DNA of 64,000 bases from Lichenihabitans psoromatis (GTDB lineage Bacteria > Pseudomonadota > Alphaproteobacteria > Rhizobiales > Beijerinckiaceae): assembly GCF_004323635.1 (NCBI RefSeq), contig NZ_CP036515.1, positions 2,729,501-2,793,500 on the forward strand, written 5' to 3'. This document shows positions 57,609 through 64,000 of this stretch, one piece after another. Under the pieces are notes generated by a model that saw only the letters and a program-made list of their open reading frames with translations, was not told the DNA's origin and made no database searches. A program made the position numbers and the translations under genes. How positions within the stretch are numbered: the stretch's first letter is position 1; each line of letters opens with the position of its first letter.

Positions 57609-58040
57609 ATGAACTTATCGCATATTCTGGCCAACAAAGGGCAGGCGGTGATCACGACCGCGCCCCACCGCACGCTCGGTGAAGCCTGCACGGTGTTGAG
57701 TGAAAAAGGCATCGGCGCGCTGGTGGTGACGAGCGCCGATCGGGAGGTGCTTGGTATCTTGTCCGAGCGAGACATCATCCGAGCTTTGGCCAAGCACGGC
57801 AGTGCCGTTCTCGATCAGGCCGTCTCGGCCTTCATGACCGCCAAGGTCGTCACCGCGACGGAGCATACGAGCGTGACGGCCGCGATGGAACAGATGACCG
57901 ATGGGCGGTTCCGGCATATGCCGATCGTCAACGAGGGCCGCTTGTCCGGGCTGATCTCGATCGGTGACGTCGTGAAACACAGGCTCGAACTGATCGAGCA
58001 TGAGAAGCAATCCATGATCGACTATATCGGCACGGCCTGA
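57609..58040 (+). CDS. CBS-pair domain protein
   Basis: The 143-residue product is a single pair of CBS domains: VITTAPHRTLGEACTVLSEKGIGALVVTSADREVLGILSERDIIRAL and VVTATEHTSVTAAMEQMTDGRFRHMPIVNEGRLSGLISIGDVVKHRL (read in parts). CBS pairs bind adenosine nucleotides and act as energy sensors or allosteric modules. The start is fixed by a strong GGAGGTGA ribosome-binding site. It is downstream of rhomboid on the same strand. Partner unknown. Confidence 0.9.
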   Translation: MNLSHILANKGQAVITTAPHRTLGEACTVLSEKGIGALVVTSADREVLGILSERDIIRALAKHGSAVLDQAVSAFMTAKVVTATEHTSVTAAMEQMTDGRFRHMPIVNEGRLSGLISIGDVVKHRLELIEHEKQSMIDYIGTA

Positions 58041-58246
58041 CGACGGGGCCTGCCACTCGCGCCTCGACGGTCTTGCGTCAGGGAGCGCGGTGTACGGCTT
58101 GGATGAACACGCGGCGGCATTTCTTTATTCAGACTTGTCGGGTAGGGCTTGGATCAGGGTCGGCACGTCGTTGATCCGATCCGGCGCGCGGACGCAGGCG
58201 GTGTGAGCGAGGCTCATCGCTTTTCGAGAACGCGGCCGGGGCAGGC

Positions 58247-58654
58247 GTGGAGTTGAGCATGTTGGTTCCGTTGGGGACGGCGACGGCCCTGATGTGTGTC
58301 ATGGCGGCGAAGCATTTCTGCGCCGATTTCCTCTTCCAGACCGCTTGGATCGCGCGCGGCAAGGCCGGCACCGACAATTGGGTGCTGCCTTTGATGCTCC
58401 ATGCGGGGGGCCATGCCGCCCTGACGCTTTTGATCGCGCTTTTGCTCTATCCGAAGCTCTGGTGGTTCGCGCCCCTCGAACTCGTGGTCCATGCCGTCAT
58501 CGACCGAGCCAAAGCCGTGGTCGGGCGTCGTGCGGCGCTGGATGCAGGCCAGGCGGAGTTCTGGTGGCTGCTCGGCTTCGACCAGTTCCTGCATCACCTG
58601 ACTAACATTCTCATCGTCTCCGGCTTTCTGGCGCTCGGAACGCCTCACCCCTGA
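58247..58654 (+). CDS. DUF3307 membrane protein
   Basis: The 135-residue product has four hydrophobic segments and the DUF3307 pattern: CVMAAKHFCADFLFQTAWIARGKAGTDNWVLPLMLHAGGHAALTLLIALLL (read in parts), then AVIDRAKAVVGRRA and FWWLLGFDQFLHHLTNILI. The conserved His, Asp and Lys residues in the N-terminal region are typical. The family function is unknown. It starts with GTG at 58247 or ATG at 58259. Confidence 0.78.
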   Translation: MELSMLVPLGTATALMCVMAAKHFCADFLFQTAWIARGKAGTDNWVLPLMLHAGGHAALTLLIALLLYPKLWWFAPLELVVHAVIDRAKAVVGRRAALDAGQAEFWWLLGFDQFLHHLTNILIVSGFLALGTPHP

Positions 58655-58721
58655 CCGGCTGATCGACGTCGCACGAAACACCCGCGTTCTGTACCGCACT
58701 GCACCTATCTTCTCGTTTGGT

Positions 58722-58738
58722 TAATGCCTGTTGCATTA
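58722..58738. promoter_or_regulatory. inverted repeat upstream of the cNMP-EAL gene
   Basis: TAATGC-CTGTT-GCATTA is a 6-bp inverted repeat with a 5-base centre, ending 34 bases before the start codon. It could be a regulator site. AAGCAGCGGGGGTGG-type ribosome-binding purines follow (GGGGGTGG near 58757). Confidence 0.35.
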
Positions 58739-58772
58739 GTCTTCGGTAACGCAGCGGGGGTGGCATATCGCC

Positions 58773-60011
58773 ATGTATGGTTCGTCGGGACTTCTTTTTG
58801 CGCCGTCGGGATCAGTCCTGTTCATCGAGGGGGACTGCGCCTCGACCGCCTATCTGATTGTGCGAGGGCGCGTCGAGCTCTTCATCGTGCGGGCGGGCCG
58901 AAAGCAGGTCGTTGCAGAGCGCCAAGCTGGCGACATCTTCGGGGAAGTCGCTCTCGTGGACGAAGGCCCCCGCGCCATCTCGGCCATCTCGGCCGACGAT
59001 TGCGAACTCCTGGTCGTCACGCGCGAGCAGATTTCGACCCGCATCGCAGAGGCCGATCCCGTGCTCCGGCTCTGCCTCGGCATTCTTCTCGAGCGTCTTC
59101 GCGGCACGGTGTCGAGCGCATCCGATGCGTTTGCGGTCCCTTCGGCCTGGGCGGATCATTTCGTTGCTGCGCGGGAGATCCTCTCGCTCGATGTGCAGCT
59201 CCATCGGGCGATCGAGCGCAACGAACTCGAATTATTCTTCCAACCCATCGTGCGGTTGGCGACCCGGCAACTCGCCGGTCTCGAGGTGCTGCTCCGTTGG
59301 CATCATCCGCAGCGCGGATTGCTGCAACCCTGCGATTTTATTCCGCTTGCCGAGGCGAGCGGCGTCATCACTGCGGTGACGACCTATTGCCTCCAGAAGG
59401 TCGCCCGGCAATTCCCCTCCCTCATGGCGGCAGGGTTGTCGAATGCCGGAGCCGTCGAGCCGCTCTTCGTCAGCGTGAACGTCTCTGCGGCCGACCTCCA
59501 TCAGGACAGATTCGCATCGCGAGCGGTCTCGATCCTCTGCAGCGCCGGAGTGGATCCGAGGCACGTCAAGCTCGAGGTCACCGAGAGTGTGCTGATCAAG
59601 GATGCCGAGCGCTGCGTTCGCACTCTCGATCAATGTCGCGATCACGGTCTGCAAATCGCGATCGACGATTTCGGGACAGGTTATTCCTCGCTCAACTACC
59701 TCAACACGCTGCCGATGGACATTCTCAAGATCGACCGCACATTTGCAGGGTCCTTGATGTCGGATACGGCCGGCCGCAAGATCATCGGCGCGGTCGTCTC
59801 ACTCGGCGCGGAACTCGATCTGACGGTGGTGGCCGAAGGCGTCGAAGAAGAAGCGCAGGCCGACATGCTGACCGCCATGGGATGCGAACTCGGGCAGGGT
59901 TTCCTGTTTGGTCGGCCCCGCAATCTGCTCGAGACCTTGCGTCTCATCCGGCGCTGGCGCGCCAATGTGCCGGATCTCGTCGAGGAATGGCCGGAGGCCC
60001 GCCGCGCCTGA
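58773..60011 (+). CDS. cyclic-nucleotide-binding EAL phosphodiesterase
   Basis: The 412-residue product joins a cyclic-nucleotide-binding domain (about 1-115) to an EAL domain (about 140-400). The phosphate-binding cassette GEVALVDEGPRAIS has the key Glu58 and Arg67 of cAMP or cGMP sensors. The EAL motif is E-V-L (Glu171) in LEVLLRWHHP. The other catalytic residues are present: Asn in VSVNVSAADL, Glu in LEVTESV, Asp-Asp in IDDFGTGYSS, Lys in LKIDRTF, EGVE, and Gln in LGQGFLFGRP. It is predicted to cut c-di-GMP under control of a cyclic mononucleotide. The membrane cyclase at 2942 could supply that ligand, but no link is shown. Confidence 0.87.
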   Translation: MYGSSGLLFAPSGSVLFIEGDCASTAYLIVRGRVELFIVRAGRKQVVAERQAGDIFGEVALVDEGPRAISAISADDCELLVVTREQISTRIAEADPVLRLCLGILLERLRGTVSSASDAFAVPSAWADHFVAAREILSLDVQLHRAIERNELELFFQPIVRLATRQLAGLEVLLRWHHPQRGLLQPCDFIPLAEASGVITAVTTYCLQKVARQFPSLMAAGLSNAGAVEPLFVSVNVSAADLHQDRFASRAVSILCSAGVDPRHVKLEVTESVLIKDAERCVRTLDQCRDHGLQIAIDDFGTGYSSLNYLNTLPMDILKIDRTFAGSLMSDTAGRKIIGAVVSLGAELDLTVVAEGVEEEAQADMLTAMGCELGQGFLFGRPRNLLETLRLIRRWRANVPDLVEEWPEARRA

Positions 60012-60032
60012 GCCGACGGCGCCCGTGGTCCC

Positions 60033-60950
60033 TCAGATCTGCGAGCGCGCCGCCTCGTCGATCAGCCATTGCCGCAGCGCCACGAATTTCGGGCTGCGCA
60101 GATAGTCCGCACGGCAGACGAAATAATAGCCGAACGGGGTTTCGATGCTGGTGGCGAACGGCGCGATGAGGTGCCCCTGCCGGATCTCGTCGGCCGCGAG
60201 CGCGCGCGTGCTCAGCGCCACACCCTGGCCCTGGATCGCGGCTTCGAGCGCGATCGACATCTGGTTGAACCAAAGGCCACGGCCGACATCGACATCGCTC
60301 ACCCCAGCCGTTTTAAGCCACGTCTCCCAATCGGGCCACGCGCCGAAGTGCCAATCCCATTCGAGATGCAGCAGCGTGTGTCGCCTGAGATCTGCCGGGT
60401 CACGCAGCGGGTTGCCAGCATCGAGCAGACGAGGGGAGCAGACCGGAAAGACATGCTCCTCAAACAGCCTGACCGAGATGAAGCCGGGGAAATCACCCGT
60501 CCCCCACACGATATAGGCGTCGATCCCTTCGCGATCCATTTCAGTTGCCGAGCGGGCGGCATCGAGCAGGACATCGATCTCGGGATGTTCCTGTTTGAAA
60601 TCTCCGATACGGCGCACCAGCCACGTCGCCGCGAACGAGGCGCCCGCGCTGATCACCACGAGATCGCGGCCGCGAGCCTCCCGCATGCGCCGCGCGCCGG
60701 AGGCGAGCTTGGCAAAACCGTCCTTCAGATCGCGCAGGCCGGCTTGGCCCGCGTCGGTCAGCGACAGCCCGCGACCGGACCGTCGGACGAGAGCTGTGCC
60801 GATTTCCGCCTCGAGCAGCCGCACCTGCTGGGCGACCGCGGCCTTGGTGACGTGAAGATCGTCGGCAGCTTTCGCAAAACTCAGGTGCTGCGCCACGGTC
60901 TCGAAGGCGCGCAGCGCGTTGAGGGACGGGAGACGGTGTGGCGTTGCCAT
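60033..60950 (-). CDS. LysR-family regulator, GcvA-like
   Basis: The 305-residue product has an N-terminal LysR HTH (SLNALRAFETVAQHLSFAKAADDLHVTKAAVAQQVRLLEAEIGTALVRRSGRGLSLTDAG, read in parts). The C-terminal inducer domain follows, with the GcvA-type pattern of IDAYIVWGTGDFPGFISVRLFEEHVFPVCSP. The target genes are unknown. The DUF1127 gene is divergent from it, so the 315-bp region between may carry its own site. Confidence 0.88.
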   Translation of the reverse strand: MATPHRLPSLNALRAFETVAQHLSFAKAADDLHVTKAAVAQQVRLLEAEIGTALVRRSGRGLSLTDAGQAGLRDLKDGFAKLASGARRMREARGRDLVVISAGASFAATWLVRRIGDFKQEHPEIDVLLDAARSATEMDREGIDAYIVWGTGDFPGFISVRLFEEHVFPVCSPRLLDAGNPLRDPADLRRHTLLHLEWDWHFGAWPDWETWLKTAGVSDVDVGRGLWFNQMSIALEAAIQGQGVALSTRALAADEIRQGHLIAPFATSIETPFGYYFVCRADYLRSPKFVALRQWLIDEAARSQI

Positions 60951-61265
60951 CGGGAGAGTTCCAGAGAATCGGGTGTTGCGATCATGGACGAAGTCACATG
61001 CCGGAGTATCGCCGAAGGGGTTTAAGGCTCAGCTTTTTGTAGGGGGCGCTGACCATATTGCCGCAGCCGCCGCCGCAGCGGTCAGAGCCTTGGGCCGCCC
61101 GCGCGACCGACAGCGCCACATGCTTGAGACAACAAGCGATTTTGCCCGCATCTTGACCAAACAATCGTTTGCCCTGCACCGCAGCATGGCAGGCATGCCT
61201 TTGATTTCAGCAAACTGCCTTTATATTGCAATGCAACAACGAAGAAATCATCAAGGTCCACTCGA
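60951..61265. other. intergenic region between LysR and DUF1127 genes
   Basis: No convincing gene is seen here. Near the DUF1127 gene an imperfect promoter may start with TTGATT (61201-61206) and TATATT (61222-61227), only 15 bases apart. A small palindrome TTGCA-A-TGCAA follows. A GC-rich CCG/CGG stretch lies near 61065. A 61-codon frame on the minus strand (60994-61179) is Cys/Gly-rich in part and probably not real. Confidence 0.4.
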
Positions 61266-61487
61266 ATGCTCCAAGCCTCCCTCTATTCCGACCGTCCATC
61301 GACGGATTACGGCTTCAAGAACGAATCCCGCTATGACGTGCCGCGCGTCGGTTTCCTCAAGGGATTGTCGAACGCAGTCCGCGTTGGGCAAACCTGGCTC
61401 CAGGGAACGCCCTGCGACAGGCTCGACGATCACCTGCTTCAGGACATCGGCATGAGCCGCGCCGATTACGAGGCGCTCCGCTTTTAA
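61266..61487 (+). CDS. DUF1127 small protein
   Basis: The 73-residue product ends with the DUF1127 core: RLDDHLLQDIGMSRADYEALRF, which is the Leu-Asp-Asp...Leu-x-Asp-Ile-Gly-x-x-Arg pattern of the family. DUF1127 proteins are small, often induced by stress, and bind RNA in a few studied cases. AAGGT stands eight bases before the start. It has an N-terminal half with no recognisable motif. Confidence 0.8.
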   Translation: MLQASLYSDRPSTDYGFKNESRYDVPRVGFLKGLSNAVRVGQTWLQGTPCDRLDDHLLQDIGMSRADYEALRF

Positions 61488-61571
61488 TCCGGCAGCATAG
61501 ACCGGTTCAAGCTCACGCTCGTATCTCCGGTCGAGGAGGCATGTCGCCTCGTCGTCATTCCGGAAAAATCT

Positions 61572-62024
61572 TTGACACAGATCACTCATCCCGCGATCGC
61601 CGCTTCCCCGATGACGCCCGTGCGCTGGGTGATGCTGGCCGTGATGGTCGTGTTCTACGCGGCTGCGGGCGTCATCCACCTTGCCTCGCCGGACGCTTTC
61701 CTCCCGATCGTTCCGGATTGGGTCCCGTCTCCGCGTCTCGTCGTCATGCTGACCGGCGTATGTGAACTCGCCGGGGCCGCAGGGTTATTGACCGAACGTT
61801 GTCGATGGTGGGCCGGTGTGATGCTGGCGCTTTACGCGTTTTGCGTATTCCCGGCCAACATCAAACATGCGCTGGAGGGGATTGTCGTTCCGCAACTGCC
61901 GCAGAGTTGGTGGTACCACGGCCCTCGACTTCTGGCTCAGCCCGTTATCATTTGGTGGGCGTTGTTTTGCTCGGGGGTTATCAGCTGGCCTTTCAGCAGA
62001 CGATCCGGCGAGACAAAAGCTTAA
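61572..62024 (+). CDS. DoxX-like membrane protein
   Basis: The product has 150 residues from TTG 61572 or 137 from ATG 61611, which starts MTPVRWVMLAVMVVFYAAAGVIHL. It has four hydrophobic segments with the DoxX/DoxD-type pattern (AGVIHLASPDAFLPIVPDWVP, then LTGVCELAGAAGLL). Homologues are linked to thiosulfate-quinone reductase in archaea, but bacterial members have no defined role. The ATG form is more typical of the family; neither start has a clear ribosome-binding site. Confidence 0.75.
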   Translation: MTQITHPAIAASPMTPVRWVMLAVMVVFYAAAGVIHLASPDAFLPIVPDWVPSPRLVVMLTGVCELAGAAGLLTERCRWWAGVMLALYAFCVFPANIKHALEGIVVPQLPQSWWYHGPRLLAQPVIIWWALFCSGVISWPFSRRSGETKA

Positions 62025-62149
62025 CGTTCTTCAATCATATTTTAATGATCGGTTTCCGTAAGGTGCAACCGTCCATAGAAGCTTTGGTAGACTTAACCCC
62101 AACCGCCGTGCATCTGGGTAAACGACTGTCCATGCTATAAGGTTTTCAA

Positions 62150-62257
62150 ATGTCCGATTCAGCTATCGGTTTGGGCGTTCTTCTTGTTCTTGCCCCGCTC
62201 GGCCTCGTGTCGCTTGTCATCATGATTTGGAGCGGCGTCTCGAAATCAGCGATCTGA
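62150..62257 (+). CDS. 35-residue single-helix membrane peptide
   Basis: A short frame starts at ATG 62150 with AAGG eight bases upstream and encodes MSDSAIGLGVLLVLAPLGL, then VSLVIMIWSGVSKSAI. It is one hydrophobic helix with a short basic C-terminus, as in many small membrane proteins. The stop codon directly adjoins the treY stop codon on the opposite strand. It could be a real micro-gene; conservation would decide this. Confidence 0.5.
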   Translation: MSDSAIGLGVLLVLAPLGLVSLVIMIWSGVSKSAI

Positions 62258-64000
62258 TCAGGTCGCCCCGACCATCAGGACCGCTGCGGGAAGCCCGTCC
62301 ATCGTCATTGCGACGTCCATATCGGCGCCAAAGCCGAGATCCCGCCCATTCAGAAGATTTCGGGCCGTGGTGCCTTGAAGGTCGGCGGTCAGCACCAGCC
62401 GGCGCGACACATCCACCTGGGTCGACGAAAATCGATTGGCCAGCACGATCAGCCGAACGCCGCCGAGGCGGCGCTCGAAAGCGCAGAGATCCTCAGTGCC
62501 GGTTGCGATCGCCGTGTAGCTTCCTCGCATGAAGACATCCGGATGAGCGCGTCTCTGATCGAGAAGAAGCGCCGTCAGCGCGAGCTTGAACCGGCCATCG
62601 TGCCAGTCGCGCCACACAGCTCCAAGAGCGGCTGAGACCCCACCTGGTTGCTCGAGAATGGTGTCGAGCGCAGTCGCTCGCGCCGTAAAGTCGATCGGGC
62701 GACGATTGTCCGGGTCCACCATGGACAGATCCCAAAGCTCCGCGCCCTGATAGATGTCAGGCATGCCTGGCACGGTGAACTTCAGCACGGTCTGAGCGAA
62801 GGTCACCTCGGCTCCAGAGCGGGCGACCTGATCGACGAAAGGGCGAAGGGAGGCGAGGAATTTTTCCGAATGCGGCCCGACGAGCGCGGCGTCGACGAAT
62901 GCCAAAGCCTCCGTCTCATAGGCCTCGTCCGGCGCAACCCAGGTGGAATGCGTCTTGGCCTCGCGAAACGACTTCCTCATCACGGCTTTGAGGCGATCCA
63001 CATATGTGTTCAGCCCCTCATGGGGCAGCTTGTCCTGGCCAATGAAGTCGGCCGGCCACGTGCCGACTAGCAATTGATAGAAGAGGTATTCGTCGTTGCG
63101 ATCGGGCCGTAAGCACGGGGCGCTATCCCGGCCGAGAATCGACTGCCACTCTTGGAGTTTTTGGCTCCATTCCTCAGGCAGGTTCGATAAGGCCGCAAGC
63201 CGCGCACGCGTGTCCTCGCCGCGCTTCGTGTCATGGGTCGAGGTCGCCAGCATCGTCGTCGGCCAGCGCTGGTTACGCTGCCGGTTAGCCTCGTGGAACG
63301 CGTCGAGCGAAACGCCGAACCGATCCGGCGCGCCGCCCACTTCGTTCAACGCGACAAAGCGATAGTAGCGGTAGAAGGCGGTATCTTCGACGCCCTTTGC
63401 CATGACGGGCCCGCAATATTGTTGCAGCTTCATGGCGCAGCGGTAGACGTCGGATCGGCGATAGCCATGCCACGGTCCATCGGCGAGATCGCCGGAGAGG
63501 AGGCGCTGCAGAAACGCGAACACACTTGGATCGATCGACGGCTCGTCTTCTGCCGCGGCCGCGATCGCAATATCGACATAGCGCAGGTCTTCCGCCGTCG
63601 GCGCGTCCATGCCATCGATGTAGGTGCGATAGACCGGGAAAGCCGCCACGATCGCCCGAATGGCGCGCTGCAGAACCGTGAAGGTGAAATCCGTCGTCTT
63701 GTTGTTTTCGCGCGCGACACGGGTTGCGGCACGCGCCATGCGATGCAACTCGCTCGACATTTCGTCGTCGATGATCTTCAGCTTGCTCGCATGGGTGATC
63801 GCGTCGAAAGACTGGGGTTTATCGAGAAACTCGTCGTAAAACCGGGTGAACTTGCCCTCGTGCCGTGCCTGAACGAACAAGCCGGTCAGCAGATTGGTGA
63901 AGTCATAGCCCGTGGTGCCATCGATCGGCCAATCGTCACGCAAGGGCTCGTCATGACCGAGGATCTTCTCGACGACGAGATAAGGCAGGCTTCCGTCTCG
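62258..64000 (-). CDS. treY: malto-oligosyltrehalose synthase, C-terminal part (5' end beyond the window)
   Basis: TreY converts the reducing end of malto-oligosaccharides to a trehalose unit; TreZ then releases trehalose. The visible part has 580 residues and opens RDGSLPYLVVEKILGHDEPL, followed by WPIDGTTGYDFTNLLTGLFV, both hallmarks of TreY. Further segments are YCGPVMAKGVEDTAFYRYYRFVALNEVGG and FLASLRPFVDQVARSGAEVTFAQTVLKFTVPGMPDIYQGAELWDLSMVDPDNRRPIDF (read in parts), the end of the GH13 barrel. The frame is open to the last base of the window, so the start lies outside. No treZ or treX is visible in this window. Confidence 0.95.
   Translation of the reverse strand, partial: RDGSLPYLVVEKILGHDEPLRDDWPIDGTTGYDFTNLLTGLFVQARHEGKFTRFYDEFLDKPQSFDAITHASKLKIIDDEMSSELHRMARAATRVARENNKTTDFTFTVLQRAIRAIVAAFPVYRTYIDGMDAPTAEDLRYVDIAIAAAAEDEPSIDPSVFAFLQRLLSGDLADGPWHGYRRSDVYRCAMKLQQYCGPVMAKGVEDTAFYRYYRFVALNEVGGAPDRFGVSLDAFHEANRQRNQRWPTTMLATSTHDTKRGEDTRARLAALSNLPEEWSQKLQEWQSILGRDSAPCLRPDRNDEYLFYQLLVGTWPADFIGQDKLPHEGLNTYVDRLKAVMRKSFREAKTHSTWVAPDEAYETEALAFVDAALVGPHSEKFLASLRPFVDQVARSGAEVTFAQTVLKFTVPGMPDIYQGAELWDLSMVDPDNRRPIDFTARATALDTILEQPGGVSAALGAVWRDWHDGRFKLALTALLLDQRRAHPDVFMRGSYTAIATGTEDLCAFERRLGGVRLIVLANRFSSTQVDVSRRLVLTADLQGTTARNLLNGRDLGFGADMDVAMTMDGLPAAVLMVGAT

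Noticed and set aside
60994..61179. 61-codon minus-strand frame before the DUF1127 gene
   Set aside because: No family, weak start context, Cys/Gly-rich run from a GC-rich repeat; probably noise.

Overview
The window is a gene-dense, high-GC bacterial chromosomal segment without insertion sequences, phage genes, integrases or CRISPR arrays. The gene families point to an alphaproteobacterium of the order Hyphomicrobiales (Rhizobiales): a MipZ-type division-site ATPase, a livHMGF operon with a small membrane gene before livK, a DUF3126 gene beside cysE, a PAS_5/PilZ gene pair, a DUF721 gene beside mutY, a DUF1127 mini-protein and rhizobial-type class III cyclase and EAL proteins. A family such as Beijerinckiaceae is possible but cannot be fixed from sequence reading alone.

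Layout. 1-5820: mutY divergent from DUF721, a DsbA-like thiol oxidoreductase, and a tightly coupled VOC / adenylate cyclase / adenine deaminase run. 5921-7949: ffh-rpsP with a good upstream promoter. 8254-13790: sugar porter, glutathione synthase, a phospholipase D-like protein and a drug-type MFS pump. 13849-16004: catalase divergent from a PerR-like Fur regulator, sharing a 134-bp control region. 16008-20972: a P-loop kinase coupled to Kup potassium uptake, an MDR oxidoreductase and purB. 21205-26879: a complete branched-chain amino acid ABC transporter (livHMGF, small membrane protein, livK), with a perfect 22-bp palindrome upstream and a strong bidirectional terminator downstream. 26955-30094: CcdA, a P1 peptidase and a DadA-like oxidase. 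30271-34172: a set of molybdenum-hydroxylase maturation genes (CoxG-like, YkgJ-like, split XdhC, molybdopterin-binding protein, MocA-like nucleotidyltransferase) without the hydroxylase itself. 34176-36646: EAL phosphodiesterase, radC, map. 36831-40483: FkbM methyltransferase, MoaB/CinA-domain protein, gpt, tRNA-Leu(TAA), azoreductase. 40486-45882: a TetR regulator with two near-identical 16-bp operators, a small coupled ORF, and an RND pump whose permease precedes its adaptor. 45896-53537: ppc, a zinc metallopeptidase, mipZ, FAD monooxygenase, zf-CHCC protein and an alpha/beta hydrolase. 53631-64000: cysE, a duplicated DUF3126 protein, PilZ, PAS_5, rhomboid, CBS, DUF3307, a cyclic-nucleotide-binding EAL protein, LysR, DUF1127, DoxX, a 35-residue membrane peptide and the 3' part of treY, which runs off the window.

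Themes. Redox and stress defence recur (gshB, katA/PerR, DsbA, CcdA, azoreductase, two drug pumps). Second-messenger genes recur as well: one class III cyclase, two EAL proteins (one with a cNMP sensor), a double-PilZ protein and a PAS_5 protein. Most of the segment is ordinary housekeeping. The best candidates for new biology are the orphan molybdenum maturation set, the RND locus with its dual operators and coupled mini-ORF, the tandemly duplicated DUF3126 protein, the cNMP-EAL protein, the cyclase lacking its usual base-recognition lysine, and several palindromes upstream of identifiable genes.
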